DNA of 64,000 bases from Volvox africanus (taxonomy: Eukaryota; Chlorophyta; Chlorophyceae; Chlamydomonadales; Volvocaceae). The position numbers and the translations under genes are program-made. Under the pieces are notes generated by a model, which saw only the letters and a list, made by a program, of their open reading frames with translations, searched no databases and had not been told where the DNA came from. The DNA lies in contig BSDZ01000024.1 of assembly GCA_030268105.1 (NCBI GenBank), positions 682,001 through 746,000 of the forward strand. Reading direction: 5' to 3'. Shown here one piece after another: positions 13,701-25,490 of this stretch. The first letter of the stretch is position 1. Each line of letters opens with the position of its first letter.

Positions 13701-14038
13701 GAAAGCTAAGAGAAAACAGCAAGCCGAACTATACTCACCACCGCAGCAATTTCCTCCTTTTGCGAGGGTGAAGCCTTCGCCCCAGCATCCGTCCCACTGG
13801 TCAAGCCGATCAGTCGCTCGACCAGGGGCTTCGCGCGAGGGTCCACAAGCGGGATCGAAGCTGCTGGTTTTGGTGTGAAGAAATTGAAAAATGCGTGGCA
13901 TTCCACGGCTGTGCGGCGCGAGGCCTTGCCATTTTGAGCATGCACGACGCGCTTGCAGACGCGGATCGGCCGATGACCGGATGCTGCTGTGGCAAATGCA
14001 TTCGTGCAGGGAGTACGCCTTTGAAGCAGGGACTGCAT
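7753..14038 (-). CDS. Plastid lipid-associated protein (PAP/fibrillin) with C-terminal charged helical extension
   Basis: Exons (high to low coordinate): 13739-14038, 12978-13046, 12672-12773, 11442-11549, 10845-10925, 10641-10718, 10260-10337, 9901-9999, 9603-9766, 9312-9354, 8996-9064, 8392-8495 and 7753-7984. All junctions keep phase and give 508 residues. The first roughly 50 residues are Arg/Ser/Ala-rich and read as a chloroplast transit peptide. Fibrillin signatures follow: GEWKVLFSSKPAAVGG, GFLPGFSRQNGTIEP, and ILYLDDEIRVAQF near the end of the domain. Family members are structural lipid-binding proteins of plastoglobules and thylakoids. From about residue 270 the protein continues with an acidic segment and a Lys/Glu/Ala-rich stretch likely to form a coiled coil (RERRRREQEEERARK, EAEAKAVEAKAAREAEAE, KELLAKLANEIKER), which I do not expect in a standard fibrillin. 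Start is the first Met before the transit peptide. Confidence 0.88.
8003..8050. repeat. Short tandem repeats in the last PAP/fibrillin intron
   Basis: A run of GACCAG hexamers is followed directly by a CAT/CAC run. On the + strand this makes a spurious poly-His frame. It lies just beyond the acceptor of the gene's last exon. Confidence 0.6.
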
Positions 14039-17000
14039 TTTAGTTCACGGGACCAACTGCGCAAGGCGGAGCCTGAAGACTTTGTACTCTGCGACCAACG
14101 GGCTGCAATAAGGATTATTACAATTATAGTCACTACCAGTAACGTTGCCCGCACCAAACCTGATTCCTGAACGCACAAAATTTCGCTTCATAGTACTGCA
14201 GATCGTCGTACGAAAACTAGGCTGAATCGATAGAATGACCTGCTACATTGGGTACATGACCTACAAAAGATTCCATAAATTCTGTATTTGAGCCTGAAAT
14301 AAACATCTTAGCCAGGGTATACATTGGAAAGTGTTATTAACGCCCCTCTTAATAACAGCTTGTCCGTAAATGAGAATACAGTATAGGGGTCAATCTCTGG
14401 TTGGAACCAGAAAGTTAATTTGTTCCTTGCAATTACATGTGCATCAGCACCGGTGCACATATATGACCACCTCCAGCGGGCTTTCACGTACTTCCCTTGC
14501 GTATGAGGTGGTGAAATGATTGTATATATTGAATATATGGTGTTTGCTGAAAAAGCCTAATTATCCTCACAATTCTTGCCAGCATTGGACATCGCGTGCA
14601 TCACGGCAACCCACCCTTACCCTTAAGATGTGTGCCCGAACCTATAACAACCGGATTGTCGGTAGCACTCAGACACATTGTACTATTGAAACATGATGAC
14701 CTATCCTCCAACAACCAAACAGCCTGCAGAAATCGTTAGTATTCCTAACCTCCTATCCCCCCATCATCCAAGGAGATTCCAACGAATAGGACGCATGGAG
14801 TCAATTCCTGTTAGGAGTAATATATTGGCGTTGTCCGGTGTGTTAAACCCAGGAGTGTCGGTGACACCCATATTGGTTTTCATTGAAAGGCTTGCAGCTC
14901 CGCAGCGTTCCATGGCATGGATCTTGTCCTGGCGCAGTACTGCCTCATGAAAAGAGTGTAACAAAGCCCATGACCACACATGCTGTGCCGACCCATGGGC
15001 TTAAGCGTTCACCTGTGCAAGCCAGCCACGAAATTTGGTTCCCCAAGACTTCAGGAACGTTCTGTAGAAAATACAAATCTTACCTATTCGAGCCGCCTTC
15101 CAAAATAAGCCTTTAAAACTGCAGACGCATAAAGCGATCTGAATTGGTTCCTCACAATCACAAAGCCACGCAAGCTTTATCCTTACCCTGTCTTAACCGT
15201 AAGAGCTGCTGGATAGATGAGCTTGATAAATGTGCAGGTGCATATGGTTAAAAGGACAACGACGACAAAGCTGTTGAAATCGAACAGCGCGGACATTTGT
15301 CCTCAATTCCGCGACTGCCTTTAAATACCTATTTCTCCAGGTTATGAATTTTCTACTTCGACTTGACCAAACCTATGCCTGAGATACGGATATCCAGGCC
15401 CAGGAACGCCGAATCGTTCAGGTGTTTTGGGCTAACTGTGTCCACGTCAAGTCAATGTCACAGTCCTACAAGCTAAAATGGAATACCTTATGTTGAGCTC
15501 GTTAATAATCTGAGGAATCTGAAGTACGACCAAAATGCCCACGCAGTATGTCCCAGCCCCGACAGGAAATAGTTCAAGATCTCGAGTACAGAAACAGTGC
15601 GCAGAACCTTGACCAAAACCTTCCAGGCGTGCTGGTAACCGTTATGTCGTACACGTGTACAGCGACGGCAATGCTTCGAAATGCCTCGAAAGGTCACGAA
15701 ACCCAGGAGGGCATTCCACAGCTTCCCTTTGACCCTTGCTGCGACCCCGGTAAGTCCACAACACGAGCATATCATCGCGACGTGATTTGTTCGTGCTAAC
15801 ACAGGACCCTGCCACAAGGTGGTTGTTAAGTTGACAGGGAGCCTCCAGCCCTCTCCAGCACTCGCTGCGATAACGTTGAGACTGATGACATTGCATCGCA
15901 ATCTCGCTGCAACCCCCTAGGTAGCCTAAACCAAGCGCCAACTCTTTCAGATGTCCGCACAGCTCCATCTGGATCGCGCGCCTCCGCCTTGCTTGCCCTT
16001 AAGGCCACCGTGCACCCGCTGGGAACCTGCTTTGTCCGCCGCCGGCGTGTGCGGTACATGTACCGGCCACCACTGCGGTTGCCACAGCCACTTTTCGCCC
16101 ACCTGTATTGCCTTCCACATTTAGTTAACTGCTTTGCTCACATGCCATCATAACCTTCGACGTTGCAAGCTTAGCACATCAGAATGCTTCTTATTAACAG
16201 GTCTACTTTTGCGACTTTTGCAAGAATTCACAGGTTGAGATTCCCAATTTTACCCGACTTCAATTCCACAGCCTTCGCTCCAGGGTGATGTTGCTAAACG
16301 TCGCCTGTATATCACACATTCATTTACTACGATGGAGTGAACCGTTGACGCCTGGCAACGGAAAAATTCCGCCACCAGTTCCGAAAACTCCGCCACCGTG
16401 CCAGCGGTTTCTGAAGAAGTGGCTAACGTTCGTCACAGCCATTGGCTTACGCAACCGAGGGCAACTGGCAAGAGAAGAGATGGTGCTGTGCGTTTGTTGT
16501 TCACGATAGACGATATGTTGCAGAAAGAGTCGACAACCATGAAACATGGCACCCCCTAGCCGTTGAGTTCCTGAAAATGCGTGCCTGGAAGGCTCTTACG
16601 GGTGCTATGCCTGAGGAGATGGACAAATGTGCGAGTAAACGGGGTGCCTCACCAATTATAAAGCCGTGCATGTACGCAGGAAAAGGTGCAATAAACGTTG
16701 CCGGAAGGCTTGTTCCCCACAACGTCTCCAGGTTAAGCAGCCAGTCTGTACCTTCCCCCCCTAAAAATTGTAAGGTTATCAGAACGGTCATCAAGCCACG
16801 ATGCCTGTACGGTGCCATGTTGTACGGCCCATCTGGCATGCCAACATAAGAAACGGTCCAGATGATCACACATATATATCATACGCAAGCCTTCGGGAAA
16901 CCAGCTTAGTCTATCTGAGGAGCTAAAGGAGATACGACGCTTGAGAGCGACAAGGGCATGCGTGGCAGTATTAATAACGATCTAATACTTCAGAGTGTTT

Positions 17001-17329
17001 TGTCTTACGTGCGGATACTATTTACCAGTTGGTAGTGATTTGTGTCCGTGAAAGGTTTAATGGTCAGTGAGCATACTGACTCGTACTGGGCCTTATGAGC
17101 TTATAGAAGCTTGCAGTCATCATCACCATGAACCTTCTAAGACTATTTGGAACTGAACGGACAAATTCTTGCACCTTTAATAATTTCCCGTTAAACGATA
17201 GGCTGAGCTTGCTGTCTCATAAAGAGCGGTCGGTAATTCGAAGGCTTGACAGTGAGGACTGCGGCTTTAGTATTACGTATCTGTATATCTCGGTATTGAA
17301 TATTTACCAGTGTATAAATTTTATTAATT
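14039..17329. other. Intergenic region without a supported gene
   Basis: This holds the 5' flank of the PAP/fibrillin gene and the 5' flank of the dynein light chain gene. The longest open frame (16442-16849, +, 135 codons) has no recognisable domain, no consistent splice partners and ordinary composition, so I do not call it a gene. A small gene or an old transposon fragment cannot be excluded. Confidence 0.5.
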
Positions 17330-17996
17330 ATGGACGACTCGATGCCGTTTCAGTCCGGCGGTATTAAGGAAGTCGTCTATGAGAACACATACATTACAGA
17401 TCCCGAGGGATATGGACCTAACACAAAATTTGAAAGACATAAAGTTCAGGCAGTCCTCAAGCAGGTTCTCAAGGAGCGCATCGAGAAGCAAAAATACGAC
17501 CCTGTGAAAGGAGCGCAAATATCGAAGCAGCTATCAGACGACTTGCGGGAAAAGGTGAAGGCGTTGGGTTACGATAGGTAAGTCGGGTTTCTATTGGTCA
17601 GGATACGGCACAAGTGGCCTCCAGGAACTGGGAGTTTTGCAAATCGTGTGGGCGCAAGCCTAGCGTATATGGCATGGGACGTTGAAATTATGGGTTCCCT
17701 CACCCGACTTTGCGAGGCTGCTTAGATGTGCCCACACACCCCTCCGTAAACTGCCCCTGCATCTTAGTGGCGTTGCTTTTACCGTCGCTAATTTCTGAAG
17801 CGCGCTACGCACATCTATTTCATTACACAGGTACAAGCTCGTGATTCAGGTCACCGTGGGGCAGAAGCAAGGCCAGGCCATGCGCATCATCTCGCGTTGC
17901 CTATGGGACACACAATCGGACAACTTCGCGTCCGAGTTCTACGAAAACGAGAGCATGTACTGTGTGTGTCAGGTTTATGGGTTATACTACGAGTAG
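17330..17996 (+). CDS. Tctex2-type axonemal dynein light chain
   Basis: Two exons, 17330-17577 and 17831-17996, joined at AG|G within the Arg codon of GYDRYKL, give 137 residues. The C-terminal two thirds match the Tctex1/Tctex2 fold: an N-terminal strand, two helices (KVQAVLKQVLKERI and ISKQLSDDLREKVKALGYDR), then strands YKLVIQVTVGQKQGQ, CLWDTQSDNFAS and the terminal VCQVYGLYYE. These are the features of Tctex2-like light chains (outer-arm LC2/ODA12 or inner-arm Tctex2b in Chlamydomonas), which form heterodimers on the dynein intermediate chains at the base of the motor in flagella. Length and the -YYE end favour an LC2-like protein; I cannot separate LC2 from Tctex2b without alignment. The Met follows an AT-rich 5' flank and precedes the conserved block by only about 16 residues. 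Confidence 0.88.
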
Positions 17997-19135
17997 AACC
18001 ACAGCGCAGAGCTGTTAACAACGGCGTTGCTGCGCCAGCGGTCGCTTCGTTGTGAGATCCAGCGACCGCTTCCATACCTTGCATGGGGAGCGGCTCGGCG
18101 TCACACAGGATTAAGGAGGACACCGCATCCCGCTAACTCTGGCCTTGGACAGGATATAGGCCTGCAGTGCGATGTAGTTCCTTAGGGAAAGGCCTGGAAA
18201 CAGCCTTAACAGTGGTGGACGACTGTAAGTCAGATTTCTCACGGTTGGCGTTGGAATGGTGTGTCACATAAGAGGCTACTACACTCCGATTTGCTAATGA
18301 ACGAGTGCAGCAAGGTATTTTTACCATATTTTACTTGACATACTATTACGCTGGCTATCTTGACCACGTAATTATGTAGACCGCCATGATTGGCCCAAGA
18401 CATGACATGGTTGATTCAACAATGTGATACCAGCTGTTAGGATTAGGAGCTGCATGCATGCCGGAATCGAGACCAGTTTTTGGCGCCCGTTTCTTTATCT
18501 GATCTCAATGTGGTGCTAGAGCTTCTTCCCCAGAGCATGGCTAGGTGGATGATACTTGACATCCTTGATCTTAGATGAGCATTGGACATGCTGACCGACT
18601 GGCCGAGGCCGTTGGGAGATATTAAAATTGCTTGTTTGTCTTTTGCACATAGAATGAATCAACATGTTTGGTCAGTCATACGGCACAAATTCTCAAGAGT
18701 AAGGCATAGGTTCGTGCGCTCCTAACACAGGTTTATGTCAGCACGACACCCGATTGCCCTGCTGATAAATATCCAACTTCCGCATTACCGTTCCATGTTG
18801 CCAAAAGAAGAGTCCAGTCCGAGGCTGCTGTCCGGAAGAGTGCTATATACACCGCAAGGGGCCTGAGCACCAGTAGCCTGGCTTTACGGCGGCATTTCGT
18901 ATTGGGTCAAGTAGATGCCTCATATTGTTGGCAGGCTAACAATTATAACACGATCACCATCCAGGCCACGTTTCCTGAAAGTCCCCATAAATTGCCAACC
19001 CTGAATAAGGCTGTTGTCCGTAAGTCATTCCAGACCCAAAAAAACCACATTCCCCATGTGCTGCATATAAAGTAATTACTCCTGGTGATTAGTAGCCAGA
19101 GATTAACACAGCGCCTTTCATGCCAAGCCGTTCAG
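17997..19135. other. 3' flanks between the dynein light chain and NDPK genes
   Basis: The genes converge here. No coding signal was seen. TGTAA at 18224-18228, 228 bp after the + stop, is the likely poly(A) signal of the dynein light chain. No clear TGTAA was seen on the - strand for the NDPK gene. Confidence 0.55.
18224..18228 (+). terminator. TGTAA polyadenylation signal
   Basis: Lies 228 bp downstream of the dynein light chain stop codon. Confidence 0.5.
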
Positions 19136-20178
19136 TTATTCCTTGAGCCAAGGGGTCAGAGTCTGGTTCCAAGCCACAAGGCCTTCCTTGAACCAAAGAC
19201 CTGCAAAAGCGGACAAATCAAGAGGACGAGAACGGGGTGGGCAAACGGGATAGCTTTCGTCTCTGCGATTGGAACACCCGTACGTCTCCTCAATGCGCGG
19301 CTAATAAACACTTTGGGCTACGTGGGAAGCTCAGCATGCATTTGATACTGCTGTGTTCTCATGCTCCCAGCGGGCCCTGTTAGACCGAGATCAACACGCG
19401 ACCGAGGTGCCCTAGTAGCGCTGTGACTCACCAGCCTCCCGCTCGCCGTTCTCTGGGCTGTCGCTGCCGTGGATGACATTGCGACCCACTTCAATTGCGA
19501 AGTCACCACGGATGGTGCCCGGCTCCGACGCCAGGGGGTTGGTAGCACCAATCATTTTCCGAGCGGTCGCAACGACACCCTTGCCCTCCCAAACCTAACA
19601 AGGGAAAAGGTGAAATTAACCGAATCCACAGAAAATACTGCAATACTAAGGGGGAAGCCGAGAACCCCAAGGATGCAAACTTTTTGCCATGCCAGTTGTA
19701 CATATCGACGCTTCTGAATAGTGAATGGCCGCAACTAACCCAGGTCTTCTCACCGAAACCTGGCAAAGAAACATACCGTCCCGCGCCACAGACTGAAGTG
19801 CATTCCGTCCCATCCAAAACCCGACAAGCTTACCATGCACACAACAGGGCCAGACAGGATGTAGTTAACAAGGTCCTTGTAGAACGGCTTTGCGCTCAGG
19901 TCCTTGTAGTGCTCCTCAGCTACCTCGCGCGGAGTTTGATAGAGCTTTAAGCCAGTCAGCTTATAGCCCTTTCGCTCAAAGCGCGAGATGATGTCACCAA
20001 CAAGACCACGCTGGACACCATCGGGCTTAACCATGATGTATGATATCTCAGCGCGTACAGAAACAGCAGCAGTGGGCTTAGCGCGAGCGCGCATGCCCAG
20101 GGCCGGGCGCACGGCGGCGCGCCGAGTCACAGGGCCCGAGCTGAAAGCCGCAGGACGGGTTTGCCTTGAGGTCAGCAT
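19136..20178 (-). CDS. Nucleoside diphosphate kinase, plastid-type
   Basis: Exons 19834-20178, 19432-19594 and 19136-19200, all phase-consistent, give 190 residues. After about 40 residues of Arg/Ala/Thr-rich transit peptide the NDPK fold begins with [18 protein letters not shown], then RFERKGYKL, a [14 protein letters not shown] strand-helix, the substrate loop [17 protein letters not shown], and NVIHGSDS with the phosphorylated catalytic His. The short last exon holds [11 protein letters not shown] and ends WLKE. The enzyme moves the gamma phosphate between NTPs and NDPs through the phospho-His. The N-terminal extension and position of VRAEISYIM as a likely cleavage region point to the chloroplast (NDPK2-like), though a mitochondrial form is possible. 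Confidence 0.93.
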
Positions 20179-20348
20179 TGTTATTGTCTAATATGATCTT
20201 GTTATCAAAAATGATTTGTATTGAAGTCAATTAGGGTGTCACCCACAAGTTATTGTTATGGTTCTGGAGCGGGCAGAAACTGCATGCACCACAGATGCAT
20301 CGAAGCCGATTTGGAATAGTCGAAATATTCAAAGTAGCAAACAACATA
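20179..20348. promoter_or_regulatory. Compact bidirectional promoter region, NDPK / F-box gene
   Basis: Only 170 bp separate the start codons of the divergent NDPK (-) and F-box (+) genes. It is AT-rich compared with its neighbours. It must contain both 5' UTRs and the core promoters unless either gene has an upstream non-coding exon. Confidence 0.55.
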
Positions 20349-23300
20349 ATGTCCTCTTCGGAACCTCCGAGCTGCCACGGGATTAAACATGAAGAAATTC
20401 GAGAGGCCCCCCACCTTGCCGTATTTATCCCGGAGATTCTGTCCGTGAGTCTATCCTACCAATAACAGAAGGTTTTCATTCATTCATCTAAGCTTTGTAC
20501 TCTGCTCGCTGCTCCTCCGCTCATCTTGACGCCTAGCGTTATGTAAGCGCCTTGCATTTGCCAACTTTTCGAAACACTGCCGCATGACCCCTTCACTCAA
20601 ATCCCTATACATTAGGCTATCTTCTCCCACTGTAACATTTTGGACCTGGAGAGCGGCCTACAGGTCTGCAGGATATGGCGTTCCGCGCTAGCTAGAAGCG
20701 TGACACACCTGGCCTTGCCAGTGGGGGTCAGTGACTGCGGCTTAACGAGAGCCCACAGCATCCCCGCTGAGACACCCTGCGATTCCTGGCTGCGTGCGGT
20801 CTGCCTTTTTTCCGGGGCGAGGTGAGTTCCTGCCCTCCTAATGCTGCCCGTTTGCGGTCATCACGTTGCGGCAACGACGGGACCATTCATGATAGACTTA
20901 TTAGCCCCCGTTTCGCTTCTATCACAGACACAAAGCATGCTTAGGAACAAGCATTTGATTAGCGCTCGACCACGAATGTAACACCGTATCTGAACAGCTC
21001 AACTGTCAACCGCTCACATTGCAGCTACATCTCCGTTAAAGTCACTACCGCGCATTCGGGCGTCCTCCACGACATCCCAGAAGGATCCCAGGCAGCGCTC
21101 CAGGGACTCCTCTCCCGCGCTATCGCGTTGGAGTTCACGCATGACTTGCGGCCCGGACCGCAAGGCTTGGCCGGCACTACCCCTCGTGGCTCCCAACATC
21201 CGCCTCGGCCGCACCACGTACAGCGCCTGCCACCAAATGTCTGGGCCTGCCTCCAGGCACTCATAGCGCGCAGCGGCGACCAGCATGCCCTTCCTGGTTT
21301 AAAGCGATTCCAGCTCGGGTGCGGCCGTTGGTGCATCGCGGCCCCTGTGGCCGGCCTATCGGAGTTCCTGCCGGGGCTCACCTCCCTGGATTTAGTCAGC
21401 AGGGGAGTTGTGGATAGCGGTTTTGATCCTTTTCCCAGTTTCGTTGATTCCCGGGCTGAAAGGCTGCACCCAGATGAAGACAATGGGGATGATGGAGATG
21501 ATGACAACAGGGAGCTGTGGGCGACTGAGACGCGCTGCTGCGGCGCATCTTTTCTTGGGTCATACGGCGCTGGCGGCGCCCTAGGGATGGACACGACCAC
21601 CGCTGTCGCTTCTCTAGACCTCGTGACCGCACAGGCGCTCTTTGAGGCTCTGCCGCGCCATCTCCAGAACCTGAGCGTGTCGGTCGGAATCACTGACTAT
21701 GATAGGATGGCTTCGTGGGCTGCTGCCTTGTCCAGCCTGCCGCCGGGCCTCTCGTCACTGCGGCTGCTTGGGCCGCTATGCCACGTGCCGGACCTTGCGG
21801 AGGCGATGGCTGGCTGGGCTATGAAGCTACCATGTCTAAGGCGGCTGGAGCTAGCACTGGCCGAGTGCTGCCACAGCCATCCAGACCTGAGGGCCCAGCT
21901 GTACGATGACCCAGAAAATTGGACGAGCAGCAGCTGGCACGGTGTTTTCCCTGCGCTGACGCAGCTCCGCGCTTTACAGGTGTGGTGTGGTGTGATGTGG
22001 TGGTGTGGGGTGTGTTGTGATGGTGCGGGGTGGTGTGGGATGGGTGGTGTGGAGTGGGGTGGGTTGTGGGGTGGGTGTGGGTGTGTCGTTGATGTAGTCT
22101 GTAGTGTAGTTGGAGAGCGCATGCTACGTCAATGTACCGTTCAGTCCTATACTAAAAACGCAATCGACACATAGTCACGATCAAATCTGTTGTGACACAC
22201 TGGAAGATTTGCGCCGAAGGGTCCTGACTCGGGGCCTGGTTCGGTTAAACGGGTGGATCGGGTGCTTCCGGTCCGGCCCGCTTGTCAATAGTGGTGGAAC
22301 GATCTTCTAGACGCACAAGACACTACCGCATGAGCGACCCGTGATCCCAGTCTCTAGTCCCCAGGTTTCCTGATCCCGAGGAACACTCTGGGCGCCATTC
22401 CCATGATAGAGGTTCAAGATGGAGGGCCTGCTTCCGCGTATCATGTGAAGATGACGCCGCCGCCCTTCCACTTGCCACCGCAGCTTTTCATGGAGAAGGT
22501 TGGCGACGGGTTCTGGTGCGACCTGCGCAGCTGTAGCCACCTGACGTGTCTGCGTCTGCTGCCAACGTCCTGGAGCGGCATGTGTGAGGCGGTCGGCATC
22601 TGCGCCCTGACAGGCCTGCGTGAGCTGGCACTGACTGTCAGTGAACCGAGCGAGCTGGAGGTGGGGTGGGGAAACGTGGGACTCAAACCTTGGTGGAGGT
22701 ACGATGTTTGGGGAGGAAGAAGAATTTCTCGAGCCTTGACCGGGTGGTCACATGCGTCACATCGAGTACCAAATCCCGGTGCATGCTACGGAAAATGCAA
22801 ATTCAACGACCTTCACGTTATGAGTCTGACGAGCTACCAGACTGCTGTTACTGAGCCAATGTAATTGTTTTATAGCATTCCTCAAAAAATTGGTAAGCAG
22901 GTACTATGCGTTTCCTGGATGTTGGTTCATCCTGCGGGTCTACAGCCCAGCCTTCACATCTCCCCTTCGGGGCAATTCCTGGCCCCTCACCCCTGGACTC
23001 TGCGATCCATCATGCGTGTTCACTGCATTGGCTCTGTAGCGTCTTACTGAACTGCGGTCCGTCATGATTGTTCACTGCATTGAGTTTGTAGAGTTTTACT
23101 GAACATAAACTATCAAGCGCACAGTACGCGGTTCAAAGGGCCGCGAAAACCTGGAGTCGCAAGCTTGTGCAGTGTTTTCCAGACGCGCCATGCGTGCGGA
23201 CCATCAACAAGATCGTCATTCGAGGTTGCTAGTTTGAAGTTGCTACAAAGCCACTCGCGGTAATGTCGCGCTCTGAACGTGTACCCTGTGGCCGACACAT

Positions 23301-24365
23301 CCCCAGGAGTTGTCCACGCTCTCACAGCTGACACGGTTGGACTTGGAAATGGTAGGGATTACCATTGATGAAAGTGGTGAGACGTGCGGCAGCCCAGCCT
23401 CAGCCAATCGTCGCAGAGGGCTGGTGCACAAGGTTACACGTGGCCTGGCGCGGCTGCGTCGCTTTAAATTTTTCTGCCGATCTGCAACAATCGACGCTGA
23501 AGAGTTAGGGCTCTTGAGCGAGAATTGCCCCGAGCTGACCAGTCTACGGATTCACGCGCCCTTCAAGCGGATTAGTCCGCTGGCCTGCAGGCCCCATACC
23601 GTGAGCCTTCCCCCTCACCTACGCGTCTTGCAACTTGAGAACGCTCGCATGACATCATGTACGTCGTCCATGCCTGGAGGTATACTTCGCCTCGCAATGT
23701 TGCCTATGGAACTGGTGGTGTTGACACTCGAGGGCTTAGGCTTTGAGCTTCTAAGTGCTCAGCATGATGGCATGGATGCTTCGGTTACGTTCGGACCTGA
23801 AGAGCGTGGCCCCAGCACGTCGGTGGTCAGGATGGTGAGGTGCACACTGGGATGCGCACTTGCGCAAGTGTGTGGTAAGGAGCTGCATTCTCTGGAACTT
23901 ATTAGCACGTGTCTGCTAGTTGACGCACCAGGCAGCCGGGGTGCTGGGAGCGGTGGGCTTGCGTCGCTGCGCTGCGGTTGCCAGCTCCGCAGGTTGCGGG
24001 TTTGGGGTTGCAAGGGGAACTTGAGGCCATTAAATGACGAGGCCATGCACAAGCTGGTGAACAAGCACCCGCACCTCGTGGATCTCGCGTTAAACGCCAG
24101 TTTCGCTACCCGCTCAGGCCTGTCCGCGCTTGCGAAGCTAAAGCAATTGCGAAGATTGAAGATTGCGGTGGTGAGTCAGGAGTGTGCAGCAGCGCTAGGC
24201 CCGGGCTCGACGTCCTTGCAACGATTAACAGAGCTGGAAGTCGTGCTTCCAGCGCTAAATTTCGTGGGTGACTGCGTCCGTGCCTATCTTGCTGCCACGT
24301 TGCCGAACGTGCAAGTGCGTCTTCGGGCGCAGCAGGCAGGCGATGAGGGTACCTTGGGGGTATAG
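20349..24365 (+). CDS. F-box protein with leucine-rich repeat regions
   Basis: Exons 20349-20444, 20616-20821, 21025-21979, 22484-22660 and 23307-24365 keep phase throughout and give 830 residues. The N-terminus holds an F-box split by the first intron: IPEILSAIFSHCN then DLESGLQVCRIWRSAL. The rest contains irregular leucine-rich stretches: LPGLTSLDL, LPPGLSSLRLL, LPCLRRLELAL, LTQLRALQL, CSHLTCLRLL, LTGLRELAL, LSQLTRLDL, LAKLKQLRRLKIAV, LTELEVVLPAL. F-box proteins bind Skp1 and carry substrates to an SCF ubiquitin ligase, the LRRs usually binding the target. The substrate is unknown. An acidic loop (about 21476-21520) interrupts the LRR part. A G/T-rich low-complexity intron follows the third exon. 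Confidence 0.82.
21980..22100 (+). repeat. G/T-rich low-complexity intron tract
   Basis: Dense GTGTGG/TGGGGTG runs start right at the donor of intron 3 of the F-box gene. The strand-asymmetric G runs could form G-quadruplexes in the pre-mRNA. Confidence 0.6.
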
Positions 24366-25490
24366 TTATGTTTTGGGCAGGAGTGTGCTGTAATGGTGCC
24401 TACGCAACGCGCAAGTGCGGCTTCAGGCACAGATGTTTGGCGACGAGGGGAACTTGCGGGTAAAGCTTTGTTGTACGTAGGGCTGCGCAGAGGCGGTGTG
24501 TACGTGGACGGACGAGGAGCTCGCGGGTCCCGGTAAAGCGTTTCCGACAAGGTTTTTCCCGTATAGATACTGTAAAACCAATATTTTATGAATTTATCCT
24601 TGGGTGGCGCAGGTTGGGCTCATGGTCACCGTCCAAAGCGGTACTTTGAGGTTGGCCTTGGGCCAGATACACTCACCCTAAATGTGAGCTCTCAGCAGCC
24701 GAGGATCCTTCGTTTATACTCCAGCATTATCGTCTGGTTTGGTTTTGTTGTAGGTGCTTTAGCAAATCGACAATAATGTACGGAATAATGCACTATGGGA
24801 CAACGGCTTCACTACACTTTATAACTGCTCGACGCCCCAAATGTGCTTTAATGATCAATACCAAAATTAACATACAGAACAAACTTAATATACTATTTTT
24901 CTGCTGCTGAATCTCAACCTGGACACGTTACTGAAGTCACCCATCGAAATCTGCTCTTCTTCAGCGGCCGTAAAAATAGTCACCTTTACATGTTGGCATA
25001 AAGGCAGATTAGATGAGCCAATCAGCCCTCTTGCTTACTCCAAGGGGGTCTGCTTGCGGAGCCGAGACCTTGAAATCTCCGCCGCCCGTATGTGTAGAAG
25101 AGGACGCACAATCTGAAACATGCACAGAGGTATTGGGCTTTTAGCATGACTCGGTCTGGAGAAATAGTGTTTGACACCCCGGCTGTGTTCGACTACGTCG
25201 TTTCTGCAAGCGCCTGTCTCACTTCGCCCTCCGCGCGTCTATGTTTCTATATAGAGCTCTGTACGCAGCGAGCCCCGGCTGGACTTGGATATTGATGGCA
25301 GCCGCCCTCTTGGTGGGTGTAGAAATGCAGTTGGCCTGAATTCGTCCTATCTGGCGCCTAGAGTCCAGCAAAGCAGTTGGTCGCTGAGGACAAGGGATTG
25401 TCTACTCAAAAGCAATAATCAACAGGGGTTTCACAGACGTCTTGATGTAGCTACCCCCTATGGTCACACTGCTGGTTTGTCGTCCCGCAG
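24366..25490. other. Spacer between F-box and OPR-like genes, possible 5' exons of the latter
   Basis: Two TGTAA signals fit the F-box gene (24389-24393 and 24571-24575). The stretch 25150-25310 may hold a first exon of the OPR-like gene, since a GTGGGT donor follows an open frame near 25305, but I could not fix its start or phase. Confidence 0.45.
24571..24575 (+). terminator. TGTAA polyadenylation signal
   Basis: About 206 bp after the F-box gene stop. A second TGTAA sits at 24389, very close to the stop. Confidence 0.45.

Noticed and set aside
16442..16849. 135-codon + strand frame as a gene
   Set aside because: No recognisable domain, no consistent splice sites, and a composition like the surrounding spacer.
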